Positions 35,709 through 44,479 of a stretch of DNA of 64,000 nucleotides are shown here, in pieces. A program made the position numbers and the translations under genes. Position 1 is the first letter of the stretch. The number at the start of each line of letters is the position of its first letter. The notes under the pieces are model-generated. The model saw only the letters and a program-made list of their open reading frames with translations, did no database searches and was not told where the DNA came from. The stretch comes from Haloplanus salinus (GTDB lineage: Archaea; Halobacteriota; Halobacteria; Halobacteriales; Haloferacaceae): the NCBI RefSeq assembly GCF_003336245.1, contig NZ_QPHM01000001.1, positions 868,001-932,000 of the forward strand, read 5' to 3'.

Positions 35709-36806
35709 TCAGGACGGCTGCGCCGGCCGTGCGCCGAGTTCGACCTCGACGGTCCGCTCCTCGCCGTCCCGCAACACCGTTATCGAGACGGTGTCGCCGG
35801 GGCTGGTCTCCAAGGCGAGGTAGCTCCCGAGCGCCTCCGTCGTCTCCGTCCGGGTGCCGTCGATGGCGAGCATCACGTCGCCGCCGACGGGGTAGCTCTC
35901 GCCGTTCACCGTCTCGGCATCCTCGCTCGGCCGGAGGGCGTCGGCCGCGGGACCGTTCGGTGCCACGTCGACCACGAGCAGCCCCCGCGGCTCGGTCAGC
36001 CCGTTGGCCTCGGCGACGGCCGGCGTGACCGTATCGATGGCGACGCCGATGAACGAGTGGTCGTACGACCCGGTCTCGATCAGTTCGGGGAGGATTCGAC
36101 GCGCGAGGGCGGCAGAGATGCCGAACGCGATGTTGTCGCCGCCACCGGAGTTGATGACGGCGAGCACGCGGTCGTCGAGGCTCATCAGCGGCCCGCCGCT
36201 GTTGCCGGGGTTGACCGCCGCGTCCGTCTGGATGGCGTCGGGGATGCTGAACCCCGTCGGCGCCGGGATCGAGCGGTCCGTCCCGCTGACGATGCCGGTC
36301 GTGACAGAGCCGTCGAGGTCGAACGGGTTGCCGATGGCGACGACTTCCTGCCCGATGGTTGCGGGCGTCTCCGCGAGCGCGAGCGGCGTCGCCGCGTCCG
36401 GTAGGGCGGCGGCCTCGATCACTGCGAGGTCGCTGTTGCGGTCGGCGCCGACCACCTCGCCCGTGTACCACCGCCCGTCGCGGGTGCGAAGGTCGACCGT
36501 CGCCGCCTCGCCGACGACGTGGGCGTTGGTGACGACGTGGGCGTCGTCGTACACCCAGCCCGTGCCGCCGCCTTGGTCGGTCCGCACGAGCAGCACCGAG
36601 TCGATGGCCGCGCGGTAGACGCGGGTGTACGGGGTCGGCCCGGTCGCCGTTGCGTCGGCGGCCGCAGTCTCGGTCGTGCCGCTTCCGTCGGCAGTGGGCG
36701 ACCCGTCGGTCGCCGGTGCCGTCGATCCACAGCCCGCGAGCCCTGCGGTCAGCGCGATGGCGCCGGCACGGAGGACTCCCCGCCGGCTCGCTCCCTGATC
36801 GCTCAT
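35709..36806 (-). CDS. htrA: HtrA/DegP-type serine protease, Tat lipoprotein
   Basis: Exported trypsin-like protease with a C-terminal PDZ domain (365 aa). The N-terminus has SRRGVLRAG and a lipobox ending near Cys26, then a Thr/Asp linker. The catalytic triad is complete: His in VTNAHVVG, Asp in NSDLAVIE, Ser in NPGNSGGPL. The PDZ part (residues about 250-350) includes RGLLVVDVAPNGPAADAL. Likely a surface quality-control enzyme. It sits among a DsbA-like oxidoreductase, a halocyanin and a large surface protein on the same strand, a sensible setting for folding and degradation of exported proteins. Confidence 0.88.
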   Translation of the reverse strand: MSDQGASRRGVLRAGAIALTAGLAGCGSTAPATDGSPTADGSGTTETAAADATATGPTPYTRVYRAAIDSVLLVRTDQGGGTGWVYDDAHVVTNAHVVGEAATVDLRTRDGRWYTGEVVGADRNSDLAVIEAAALPDAATPLALAETPATIGQEVVAIGNPFDLDGSVTTGIVSGTDRSIPAPTGFSIPDAIQTDAAVNPGNSGGPLMSLDDRVLAVINSGGGDNIAFGISAALARRILPELIETGSYDHSFIGVAIDTVTPAVAEANGLTEPRGLLVVDVAPNGPAADALRPSEDAETVNGESYPVGGDVMLAIDGTRTETTEALGSYLALETSPGDTVSITVLRDGEERTVEVELGARPAQPS

Positions 36807-36912
36807 CGGTCGATGTGGGGGATACGCCGGGGAATAGGTTGGGGTGTGAGGGATCGTCGACGGTCAGCGTCGGTTCCTGCCGGGACGGTCCGGACGGGGG
36901 CGAGCCACCCCG

Positions 36913-37548
36913 TCAGTTCCCCTCGACCAGTCGCCGCAACTGCGCCGGCGGCACCGCGCCCCGCGCCGCGTGCCCGTCGAACACGAAGGTGGGGACGCCG
37001 GTGATCCCCTGCCCCCGCGCCGCGTCGAACAGGTCGTCGATCCGGGAGTCGAGCGCCGCGTCGTCGCGGGCGGCGTCGACGACGCCCGCGTCGAGCCCCG
37101 CCGCCTCGGCGCAGTCGACGAGGACGTCTCGGTCGCCGATGTCGTGGCCGTCGACCCACAGCGCCTCGAAGACCGCCTCGTCGAACGCTAGCCACGTCCC
37201 GTAAGGCTCGCTCCCTTTCACCTGCAGTGAGACGACCTGCGCCGGCCGCGAATCCACGTCCGTCGCGATCTCTTGTGCCATCTCGGCGTCGTACTGCTCG
37301 CGGAGGCGGCGGACGTTTTCGCGGGCCTGATCGTAGTACTCCTCGTCTTTCCCGTCGTCGACGGAGTGGTCGATGTCGCCGTCCGGACCGCGCTTCCCCG
37401 CGCGGAGGTCGAACGGTCGCCAGTCGATTTCCAGTTCCGCCTCGCGTTCGTCCTGGTACCGGTCGAGGGACCGGCGTCCGAGATAACAGAACGGGCAGAC
37501 GTAGTCGGAGTAGACGGTGATGCGCTCGCGGGCTTGCGTGTCGCTCAT
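36913..37548 (-). CDS. DsbA-family oxidoreductase (FrnE-like)
   Basis: 211 residues, thioredoxin fold with helical insertion. The redox motif CPFC is at about residues 18-21 in SDYVCPFCYLGRRS, and the cis-Pro segment GVPTFVFDG is near the C-terminus. There is no signal peptide, so the protein is likely cytoplasmic, as expected for the FrnE/2-hydroxychromene isomerase-like branch of the family rather than periplasmic DsbA. It could help oxidative-stress resistance or polyketide-like chemistry. Confidence 0.84.
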   Translation of the reverse strand: MSDTQARERITVYSDYVCPFCYLGRRSLDRYQDEREAELEIDWRPFDLRAGKRGPDGDIDHSVDDGKDEEYYDQARENVRRLREQYDAEMAQEIATDVDSRPAQVVSLQVKGSEPYGTWLAFDEAVFEALWVDGHDIGDRDVLVDCAEAAGLDAGVVDAARDDAALDSRIDDLFDAARGQGITGVPTFVFDGHAARGAVPPAQLRRLVEGN

Positions 37549-37653
37549 CGGATTAGCTGCCGGGGGCCGGACGGAAGAGCGGCCCGGTCGGCGGCGCCGG
37601 ACGGGTCGACGCCGGCATCGCGGCCGCCGTCCTCGTGAACGGCGTGCCGTCCG

Positions 37654-38172
37654 TCACTCTACGACGACGACGCCTCTCATGCCGAGGGCCTGGTGAGGCG
37701 TGCAGACGTACTCGTACGTCCCCGACTCCGAGAACGTGTGTTCGAAGGTGAACCCCTTTTCGACGGCGTATTGGCTCTCGAAGCCGCCGCCGTTCGCGGC
37801 GACGTTGTGCTGGGAGCCCTGCCCGGTCCACTCCCAGACGACGGTCGTACCGCTCGAAACTCGAACTGCCGCCGGGTCGAACGCGTACGCGCCGCCGTTG
37901 CTGTCGGCGCCGACGGCGACGGTCACCTCGTCGCTCCCCGTCTCGTCGACGACGCCGTCGTAGTTGCCGACGTTCTCCATCCAGCCGTCGAAGCTGGCGG
38001 TGCCGCCGCCACCGCTTCCGTCGCCGCTCTCCGTCTCCGCGGCCGTGCCACTGCCCCCGTCGCCCTCGCTGCCGCCGCCGCCACTGCCGCTACAACCGGC
38101 GAGGGCCGTGAGGCCGAGCGTCCCTATCGACAGGATCACCGACCGACGTGTGTGGCGCTCTGATTCGAGCAT
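37654..38172 (-). CDS. Halocyanin-type blue copper lipoprotein
   Basis: Surface electron carrier of the plastocyanin fold (172 aa). It begins with a Tat-type signal (HTRRSVILSIGTLGLTALAG) and a lipobox at Cys27, then a Gly/Ser/Glu-rich spacer. The single type I copper site is visible: His in GSQHNVA, Cys in YEYVCTPH, His in the same segment, Met in ALGMRG. The start at MLESERHTRRS is preferred to a start 31 codons upstream because it sits at the usual distance before the Tat motif. One cupredoxin domain only. Confidence 0.9.
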   Translation of the reverse strand: MLESERHTRRSVILSIGTLGLTALAGCSGSGGGGSEGDGGSGTAAETESGDGSGGGGTASFDGWMENVGNYDGVVDETGSDEVTVAVGADSNGGAYAFDPAAVRVSSGTTVVWEWTGQGSQHNVAANGGGFESQYAVEKGFTFEHTFSESGTYEYVCTPHQALGMRGVVVVE

Positions 38173-38261
38173 CTTCCCAGGTCGATCCTGGCGTCGGTCG
38201 GACCCGAGGATTCGGCCGAACGCGTTCGAGTCGGTCGTCGACCCGTGGGAACGCGTCCGTC

Positions 38262-38486
38262 TCATCGGTCGTAGCCTCCGTCGTCGTCGAACAGCCCCAT
38301 GTCCTCGGCGACGATGTCGGCGAGGCTCTCGACGATAGCGGGGTCGATTTCGGCGATAGCCTCGCCGCCGTGGACGTTCTCGTTGTGTCGGTCGACCGCC
38401 TCGGCCACGTCCGGGAGCGGGACCCGTGTCGTCGTGTCACACGTCGAACAGACGATGGGCACCGTCGGTTCGTCGTCGCTGGTCAT
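38262..38486 (-). CDS. Small zinc-finger protein
   Basis: 74 residues. A CSTCD motif follows the acidic N-terminus and there is a RHNENVHGG segment that could complete a C2H2-like zinc site. The remainder is acidic helix. Conserved-looking but without a known function. The ATG at MTSDDEP is preferred; the longer frame upstream is Arg-rich and likely non-coding. Ends 90 bases before the halocyanin gene. Confidence 0.55.
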   Translation of the reverse strand: MTSDDEPTVPIVCSTCDTTTRVPLPDVAEAVDRHNENVHGGEAIAEIDPAIVESLADIVAEDMGLFDDDGGYDR

Positions 38487-38670
38487 GGTTCGGAGGGTAG
38501 CACCCCGGCGTAAAAAGCACCGGGAAGGCGGCCGGTCCCCACCGACGCCGGTCGTCCTCGCGCCGACTCCGTACGCGCCCGGCCTCGTCGCCGGTTCTCC
38601 CCCGACCTCGGCCTTCCTGCCGGTTGCGTTCGGCCCGCTCGAAACGTCCGCCTTCGCCACCCCATCGCTC

Positions 38671-40074
38671 TCAGTCCGCTTCCCCCCGCGCCCGCTCGAA
38701 CATCGCCAGCGCCTGCTCCCGTCGCTCGCTATGGTCGACGATGGGGGCGGGGTACTCCGGCGCGGTCCGCCGGCGCTGGGTCGGCGAGAGTTCGTGCCAG
38801 TCGTGGATCAGGTCGGCGTCGACCCCCCGGAGTTCGGGGACGTACTCGCGGATGTACTCGGCGTCGGGGTCGTGGCGCTCCCCCTGGGTCATCGGGTTGA
38901 AGATGCGGAAGTACGGCTGGGCGTCGGTCCCCGTCGACGCTGCCCACTGCCAGCCGCCGTTGTTGTTCGCGGGATTGTGGTCGACCAGTTTCCTCCGGAA
39001 CCAGTCGTAGCCCTCGCGCCAGTCGAGCAGGAGGTCCTTCGTCAGGAAGGAGGCGACGATCATCCGCACGCGGTTGTGCATCCACGCGTCGCGGCGCAAC
39101 TGGCGCATCCCCGCGTCGACGATGGGGTAGCCCGTCTCGCCGTCCTGCCACGCCTGCAGGGCGTCGGAGTCCTCGCGCCACTCGATTGGGTTCTCGTAGT
39201 CGCGGTAGTTCTCCGTGACCACCTCCGGGTTGAAGTAGAGGACGTGGTGGTAGAACTCCCGCCACGCGAGTTCACTGCGGAACGTCTCGACCGACTCGCG
39301 GGCGGCGTCGTCGGGCGCCTCCTCGCGGGCGCGGACGACCCGGTCGTGGAGGGTGCGCACCCCGACGGTGCCGTAGGTCAGGTGCGCCGAGAGCCGGGCC
39401 GTGGCGTCGGCCGCCGGGTCGTCGCGGGCGTCGTCGTAACGGTAGATGTCCTCGGCGCAGAAGTCGTTGAGGCGGTGTCGGGCCGCCGTGTAGCCGCCGG
39501 GGGGGATGTCGGCCTCCGGCTCGTCGAACCCCAGGTCGTCGAGGGTCGGGATCGGGGTGTCATCGCCGGGGGCGGCGAGGCGGTCCGCGCCCGGCGCCTG
39601 CACGGACGCCCGCTTCTCGCGGTCCTTCCACTTCTTCCAGAAGTAGCTGTAGACCGAGTACGGCTCGCCTTTGTTCGTCGTGATCGATCCCGGTTCGTGA
39701 TGGAGGTGGTCGTGGACGACGTGGGCGTCGACACCCGCGTCGGCGAGTCGCTCCCGCACCCGGTCGTCCCGGCGACGGCCCAGCCCGGAGTAGGCCTGCG
39801 CCCACGACACGCTGTCCGCGTCGTAGTCGTCGGCGAGCCGGGCGAGTTCGTCGGGAGCGTGACCGCGGACGACCACCAAGTCGCTCTCGCGCTGGCGGTA
39901 CCAGTTCCGGAGGGCGTCGAGACTGTCGAGGACGAAGGCCACACGTGGGGGCGCGGCGTGCTCCAGAACCCGCGGGTCGAAGACGTACACTGGGAGAACT
40001 GGATCGTCGTCGGGCGTCACCAGCGCGAGGTTGTCCGACGGCCGAAGGTCCGTCCGGTGCCAGTGGAGGCGCAT
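38671..40074 (-). CDS. phr: Deoxyribodipyrimidine photolyase (class I type, cryptochrome/photolyase family)
   Basis: 467-residue light-driven DNA repair enzyme or photoreceptor. The N-terminal Rossmann-like antenna domain begins MRLHWHRTDLRPSDNLAL. The FAD domain contains LSAHLTYGTVGVRTLHD, ELAWREFYHHVLYFNP, the QDGETGYPIVDAGMRQL-type motif and NNGGWQWAASTGTDAQPYFRIFNP, the last being the hallmark of CPD photolyases. The ATG at MRLHWHR is used because the frame before it is Arg-rich. Two more light-related genes follow on the same strand. Confidence 0.9.
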   Translation of the reverse strand: MRLHWHRTDLRPSDNLALVTPDDDPVLPVYVFDPRVLEHAAPPRVAFVLDSLDALRNWYRQRESDLVVVRGHAPDELARLADDYDADSVSWAQAYSGLGRRRDDRVRERLADAGVDAHVVHDHLHHEPGSITTNKGEPYSVYSYFWKKWKDREKRASVQAPGADRLAAPGDDTPIPTLDDLGFDEPEADIPPGGYTAARHRLNDFCAEDIYRYDDARDDPAADATARLSAHLTYGTVGVRTLHDRVVRAREEAPDDAARESVETFRSELAWREFYHHVLYFNPEVVTENYRDYENPIEWREDSDALQAWQDGETGYPIVDAGMRQLRRDAWMHNRVRMIVASFLTKDLLLDWREGYDWFRRKLVDHNPANNNGGWQWAASTGTDAQPYFRIFNPMTQGERHDPDAEYIREYVPELRGVDADLIHDWHELSPTQRRRTAPEYPAPIVDHSERREQALAMFERARGEAD

Positions 40075-40117
40075 ACCGGGCGGTAGGAACGGGTCGCAAT
40101 AAAGGCTCGACCCGGAG

Positions 40118-40405
40118 TTAGCGCCGCGACGCCACTTCCCGCGCCATCGCCCGACAGTGTTCCGCGGCGACGGGCGCGTCGTCGTCGAGGGTCGCGAGCG
40201 CCCGTTCACACCCGTGCAGAAGCCGGTCACGGAACTCCCCTTCGGGGAGTTTGTTCGTCGCCACCGTCCGGGCGCTCGTGAGTATCTGCCGAGCGGTGTC
40301 GGGCCGCGACTCCGCCGTCCCCGCGTCGCCGTCGAGTGCCCGTGCCCCCGCCTCGAACAGCTGTCCGAGGACGTCCATCACGTCGCCGGAGAACTCGCTT
40401 TGCAC
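40118..40405 (-). CDS. Small conserved-looking helical protein
   Basis: 95 residues from a GTG start (an internal ATG at MDVLGQLFEAG would give 86). Acidic and helical, with the repeated pattern of TPR-like or four-helix proteins (RQILTSARTVATNKLPEGEFRDRL, CERALATLDDDAPVAAEHCRAM). It lies between two photolyase genes on the same strand and overlaps neither. Function unknown. Confidence 0.45.
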   Translation of the reverse strand: MQSEFSGDVMDVLGQLFEAGARALDGDAGTAESRPDTARQILTSARTVATNKLPEGEFRDRLLHGCERALATLDDDAPVAAEHCRAMAREVASRR

Positions 40406-40525
40406 GTGGCTTCGTAGGTCGGGGTGCCTCAAGACGCCGTCGGTCGGCCCGCACGGAGCGCCGTTTCGACGGCCGGTGGGTCGCTGGACGGGTCGACGCC
40501 CCACCGCCGACGCACGGCCCCCGTC

Positions 40526-42013
40526 TCAGAAGTCGTCGAGCCGACGCTGTCCCGACTCGTCGTCGTCGTCACCAGTCTCCCGGCCGTGCCGCTGTGAGAG
40601 GCTCGCTCGCCGACGGACCTCCGGGTCGGAAAGCGCCTCGCGGGCGCGGTCGGCGAGGCGGGAGAAGAGTCGGCGGGTCTCGTCGCGGCGCGCCTCGAAG
40701 TCGACGACCGGCCGCGGATAGTCCTCGCCGATGTGGACGCCCGACGACTCCTGGACGGCGAGTGGCGTCCGCTCCGGGCGGTCGAGATGTTCGGTCGGCA
40801 GGTCGCGGAGTTCGGGGACGTACCGCCGGACGAAGGTGCCGTCGGGGTCGTGCTCGCGGACCTGTTTGCGTGGGTCGTAGAGCCGCACCGGATGGACGCC
40901 GGTGAGGTTCGACTGTGACTGCCACTGCGTGTAGTTGATCGCCGCGTCCCCGTCGATCAGGTGGCGGTAGAAGTGGTCGGCGCCCTCCTTCCACCAACAC
41001 TGGCAGATGTAAGTGTAGAAGGCGGCACACATCGCCCGGGTGCGGAAGTTCAGCCACCCCGTCTCGCGGAGGGCGCGCATGCTCGCGTCGACGAGCGGGA
41101 ACCCCGTCTCGCCCCGCTTCCACGCCGCCGCGAGGTCGGGGTCGTGGCGGTCACGGAACAGGCCCCGGAAGACGGGGTTGACCGCCCGTTCGGTCCAGCC
41201 CGGCCAGTCGACCAGTTTCTGGCTGTAGTGGCGGTTCCAGTAACATCGCTCCTCGAACAGGCGCCGGCCACGCCGATCGGTTCCCTCCCGGTCGACGTAG
41301 CGCTTCGCCTCGCGGACGGAGAGGCAACCGAACTGGAGGTACGGCGAGAGGTGGCTGGTCCGCTCCTCGGCGGCCGCCGGATCGGCGATCCCGCCGGGGT
41401 ACCGGTCCAGATCGGCGGCGAACGTACGGAGGCGCTCCCACGCCGCCGCGAGGCCGCCGGTCGGGGCGTCTCGCTTCGTCGGGTCGACGCCGTGCGCTCG
41501 CTCCACCGCCTCGACCGTCGGCCCGTCGTCGAGGGGGTTCGGCGGAAGCGTCTCCGGTGCTCGGATCGGGTCGGCGTCGAAGTACGCGTCCGCCTGTGCC
41601 TGCCAGTCGTACTCGCCACGGGCACGGTCGGTTCGGTCGAGCCCGTCGGCGGCGAACGTCGTCACGTCGTCGCGCTCGAACAGCCGGTCGTCCCGCTCCC
41701 GGCCGTAGCGAGCGGTGACGCTCCGGTTGACGTAGATCCGGTCGACGGGAAGGGCGTCGAGGATCGCGGCCGGGTCGCCGTGACGGAGGGCGAGCCCACT
41801 GCCCAGCGACGCGTAGCGGTCGTCGAGGCCCGTCAGCGACTCGTGGAGGAAGCGCAGGCGGGCGTCGGCCGCCATCCCGCTCCGGTAGAACGTCGGATCG
41901 GCGACGAAGACGGGCGCGGGGTGGCCGTCGTCGACCGCGGCGGCGAGGGCGGCGTTGTCGCGAACGCGGAGGTCGTCGCGGTGCCAGACGGCGACCGTCG
42001 GCGGTTCGGCCAT
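40526..42013 (-). CDS. Second photolyase/cryptochrome-family protein with C-terminal PIP-like motif
   Basis: 495 residues with an antenna domain beginning VAVWHRDDLRVRDNAAL and a FAD-binding domain with HLSPYLQFGCLSVREAKRY, CYWNRHYSQKLVDWPGW, ETGFPLVDASMRALRETG and WWKEGADHFYRHL followed by INYTQWQSQSNLTG. This differs from the neighbouring photolyase (it has TQWQSQS in place of the GGWQWAAS-type segment), so it may be a distinct branch, perhaps a cryptochrome-like or (6-4)-type enzyme. The final residues QRRLDDF fit the PCNA-interacting Q-x-x-h-x-x-F pattern. The start at MAEPPTVAVWHR is preferred. Confidence 0.8.
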   Translation of the reverse strand: MAEPPTVAVWHRDDLRVRDNAALAAAVDDGHPAPVFVADPTFYRSGMAADARLRFLHESLTGLDDRYASLGSGLALRHGDPAAILDALPVDRIYVNRSVTARYGRERDDRLFERDDVTTFAADGLDRTDRARGEYDWQAQADAYFDADPIRAPETLPPNPLDDGPTVEAVERAHGVDPTKRDAPTGGLAAAWERLRTFAADLDRYPGGIADPAAAEERTSHLSPYLQFGCLSVREAKRYVDREGTDRRGRRLFEERCYWNRHYSQKLVDWPGWTERAVNPVFRGLFRDRHDPDLAAAWKRGETGFPLVDASMRALRETGWLNFRTRAMCAAFYTYICQCWWKEGADHFYRHLIDGDAAINYTQWQSQSNLTGVHPVRLYDPRKQVREHDPDGTFVRRYVPELRDLPTEHLDRPERTPLAVQESSGVHIGEDYPRPVVDFEARRDETRRLFSRLADRAREALSDPEVRRRASLSQRHGRETGDDDDESGQRRLDDF

Positions 42014-42056
42014 CGTCGTCGCTCGGAACGGGAGCGGCAAAACCGCGTCGGTGGCG

Positions 42057-43478
42057 TCACCCGTCGGTCGGGAAGAACCGCCCGTGGAAGCCGAAGGGGA
42101 CGGCGTGGGGTAGGGGTGCCCGCGCCAACAGCGACAGCGTCTCGGCGTCGAAGACGAGGAGGGCGGACCGTTCGGCGCCGGTGTCGAGGGCGGGCGCGAG
42201 GACGACGCCCGCGTCCTCGGCGTCGGCACCGGGTCGCTGCACCATCCGGGGCTCCTCGACGTAGACGCCGCGCGCCCACCACTCGGTTGCCGTCCCCCGA
42301 TCCAGGTCGACTTTGACGAGGCCGTTCGCCCCGCGCCGATCCGTCGCCTGCGCGTAAGCGTAGCGGTAGGGCCGCGTCCGCACGGATCGGGGGACCGTCG
42401 GGAGTTCGCAGCCGCCGTCGTAGCGGCGGGCGCGGGTCACGTCCGGATCGGTCGCGGTCGGATCGAACCGGAACCGCTCGAGCCGGCCGTCGGGCGCCGC
42501 GGCGAACGCATCCGCCGCCAACGCCTCGAACGCGAGGGCGTCGACGATGCTCGCGTCCTCGAAGGCGACGAGGTCCATCACCACCTCGCCGTCGGCCTGG
42601 TACGCGTTGGCGTGGTGAAACGTGAAGAAGGGCGACACGACGGGGTCGGCGAGCAAGTCGCCCGTCCGCCGGTCGACGACGAGGAGGCGGGTGCCCCGGT
42701 CGTCGTCGTAGTGGAGGGTATCGAGGAGGCCGTCACCCCACGGGACGAGCATCCGCCACAGGTCGATCCGGAGCGGCGTCTCGACGAGGACGACGTAGTC
42801 GCGGGTGACCGCACAGTCGTGGATGTAGCCCGGGCCCGCGGCGCGGAGCGATCCGAGCCGCCGACGGGCCGCCGTCTCGGGGTCGACGGCGTAGACGTGA
42901 TACTGGGGGCGGCGGCCGAACTGAAGGCCGAATCCGACCGTCTCGCCGGTCCGGGGGTCGACCGTCGCGTGCGCCGTCGACAGGTGGAGGGTCAGGTCGT
43001 CGGTGAAGCGGAACTCGCCGCGGGTCGCCAGCGTGTCGGGGTCGAAGGCGACCCGGCGCGGGGCTTCCGTCTGCGCGACGTAGTGGTCGCCGAAGCGGAC
43101 GACGTTGACGTTGGTGTTGTCGGTCGACTCCGGCGGGCCGAGCGCCCGGACCCAGCGGAGTGCCCGCCGGACGGGACCGGGACCGGACGCGAACTCCGCG
43201 GTCCGCTCGCCCCGGTTCGCGGCGTCGTACGCCCCGGTTCGGAGGAATCGGTTCGTGTAACGCACCTCGCCGTCGGCGAACGCGTACCGGCGGAGCATCG
43301 CGAGCCCGTCGAACCAGTGGGTCGCGCGCTCGCCACCGACGTCGAACCGGCCGGGACCGTTGCGGATCAGCCGCCCCGAGAGCCAGCCGGGAACCGTTCC
43401 CTCGACCGGGAGTCGGCGATCCGTGAACTCGCGGTCGACCGACCGAAATCCCAGATCGTATGCGTCCTGTGTCGACAC
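42057..43478 (-). CDS. Carotenoid oxygenase family protein (retinal- or apocarotenoid-forming)
   Basis: 473-residue seven-bladed propeller oxygenase. Conserved blocks are GWLSGRLIRNGPGRFDVGG and ATHWFDGLAMLRRY at the N-terminus. Iron ligand histidines lie in STAHATVDP, YIHDCAVTRDY, FTFHHANAY and, last, PFGFHGRFFP. GTG start at VSTQDAY; an upstream frame of more than 300 codons is a shadow. The product may be retinal for rhodopsins or an apocarotenoid. It lies on the same strand as the two photolyase genes. Confidence 0.88.
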   Translation of the reverse strand: MSTQDAYDLGFRSVDREFTDRRLPVEGTVPGWLSGRLIRNGPGRFDVGGERATHWFDGLAMLRRYAFADGEVRYTNRFLRTGAYDAANRGERTAEFASGPGPVRRALRWVRALGPPESTDNTNVNVVRFGDHYVAQTEAPRRVAFDPDTLATRGEFRFTDDLTLHLSTAHATVDPRTGETVGFGLQFGRRPQYHVYAVDPETAARRRLGSLRAAGPGYIHDCAVTRDYVVLVETPLRIDLWRMLVPWGDGLLDTLHYDDDRGTRLLVVDRRTGDLLADPVVSPFFTFHHANAYQADGEVVMDLVAFEDASIVDALAFEALAADAFAAAPDGRLERFRFDPTATDPDVTRARRYDGGCELPTVPRSVRTRPYRYAYAQATDRRGANGLVKVDLDRGTATEWWARGVYVEEPRMVQRPGADAEDAGVVLAPALDTGAERSALLVFDAETLSLLARAPLPHAVPFGFHGRFFPTDG

Positions 43479-43562
43479 GCCGACCGTTGGGCGGCGGCGC
43501 GTATGAATCTTCGACCCGACTCGACCCGTCACTCTTAGGCCGACCGCGTCCCGTGTGACCAC

Positions 43563-44420
43563 ATGAGTGACGACATCGTGACCGTCCGGGGCGTCGAAGT
43601 GCCGGCGGTCGGGCTCGGGACGTGGCGCCTCCGTGGCGACGACTGTCGACGGGCGGTCGAGACGGCGCTCGAACTGGGCTATCGCCACGTCGACACCGCA
43701 CAGGCCTACGGCAACGAGCGACGGGTCGGCGCGGCCATCCGGTCGAGTGCGGTCGACCGCGACGACGTCTTTCTCACGACGAAACTCGACGGCGGAAGCC
43801 GGAAGAACGGGGCGGTCCAGCGCTCGGTTCGGGAGAGCCTCGACCGACTGGGCACGGACTACCTCGACATGCTCCTGATCCACTGGCCCAACGACAAGCC
43901 GCCGTTCTCGCCGGTACGCCTCCCCGGTGGGCCGCCGCTGGCCGAGACGTTGACGGCGATGAACGAACTCGTCGACGAGGGGCTGGTCCGGCACGTCGGC
44001 GTCTCGAACTTCGACGTGCGCCGCCTCGACGAAGCGCGGCGGCTGTCGGAGGCACCCATCGTCACGAACCAGGTTCAGTTCCACCCCTACTGGGACCAGC
44101 GGGACCTCCTGTCGTACTGCCGGCGCAACGACGTACTCCTGACGGCGTACAGTCCGCTGTGTCACGGGGGCGTCCTCGACGACGACGTGCTCCGCGAGCT
44201 CGGCCGGCGCTACGGGAAGACGGCAGCACAGGTAGCGATTCGGTGGGCGATCCAACACGAGGGGGTCGTGGCCATCCCGAAGGCGACGAGCCGCGACCAC
44301 CTCGCCGCGAACGTCGACGTGTTCGACTTCGAGTTGACCGAGGCGGAGATGGAGCGGATTCACCGGCCGTCGAAGCTCCGGACGTTCACGGGGTTCGCGC
44401 GTTCTCGGTTGCCGGTGTGA
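43563..44420 (+). CDS. Aldo/keto reductase
   Basis: 285-residue NADPH-dependent (beta/alpha)8 reductase. Family motifs: GLGTWRL, GYRHVDTAQAYGNE with the catalytic Asp and Tyr, the catalytic Lys in TTKLDG, the His in LIHWPND, HVGVSNFD, and the cofactor-binding IPKATSRDHLAANVDVFDFEL. Complete catalytic tetrad. Substrate unknown. It is divergent from the carotenoid oxygenase with only 84 bases between the starts, so a shared regulatory region is likely, and its product could act on retinal, but this is speculation. Confidence 0.87.
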   Translation: MSDDIVTVRGVEVPAVGLGTWRLRGDDCRRAVETALELGYRHVDTAQAYGNERRVGAAIRSSAVDRDDVFLTTKLDGGSRKNGAVQRSVRESLDRLGTDYLDMLLIHWPNDKPPFSPVRLPGGPPLAETLTAMNELVDEGLVRHVGVSNFDVRRLDEARRLSEAPIVTNQVQFHPYWDQRDLLSYCRRNDVLLTAYSPLCHGGVLDDDVLRELGRRYGKTAAQVAIRWAIQHEGVVAIPKATSRDHLAANVDVFDFELTEAEMERIHRPSKLRTFTGFARSRLPV

Positions 44421-44479
44421 GCGGTGCCCCGGCGTGGCCGGGACGGTGCGTCCCACCTACCTGCTTCAGCGAGAGAGTC

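Noticed and set aside
43479-44456. Long N-terminal extension of the carotenoid oxygenase frame
   Set aside because: Antisense to the aldo/keto reductase gene, which has all catalytic residues; the propeller starts at the GTG at 43478.
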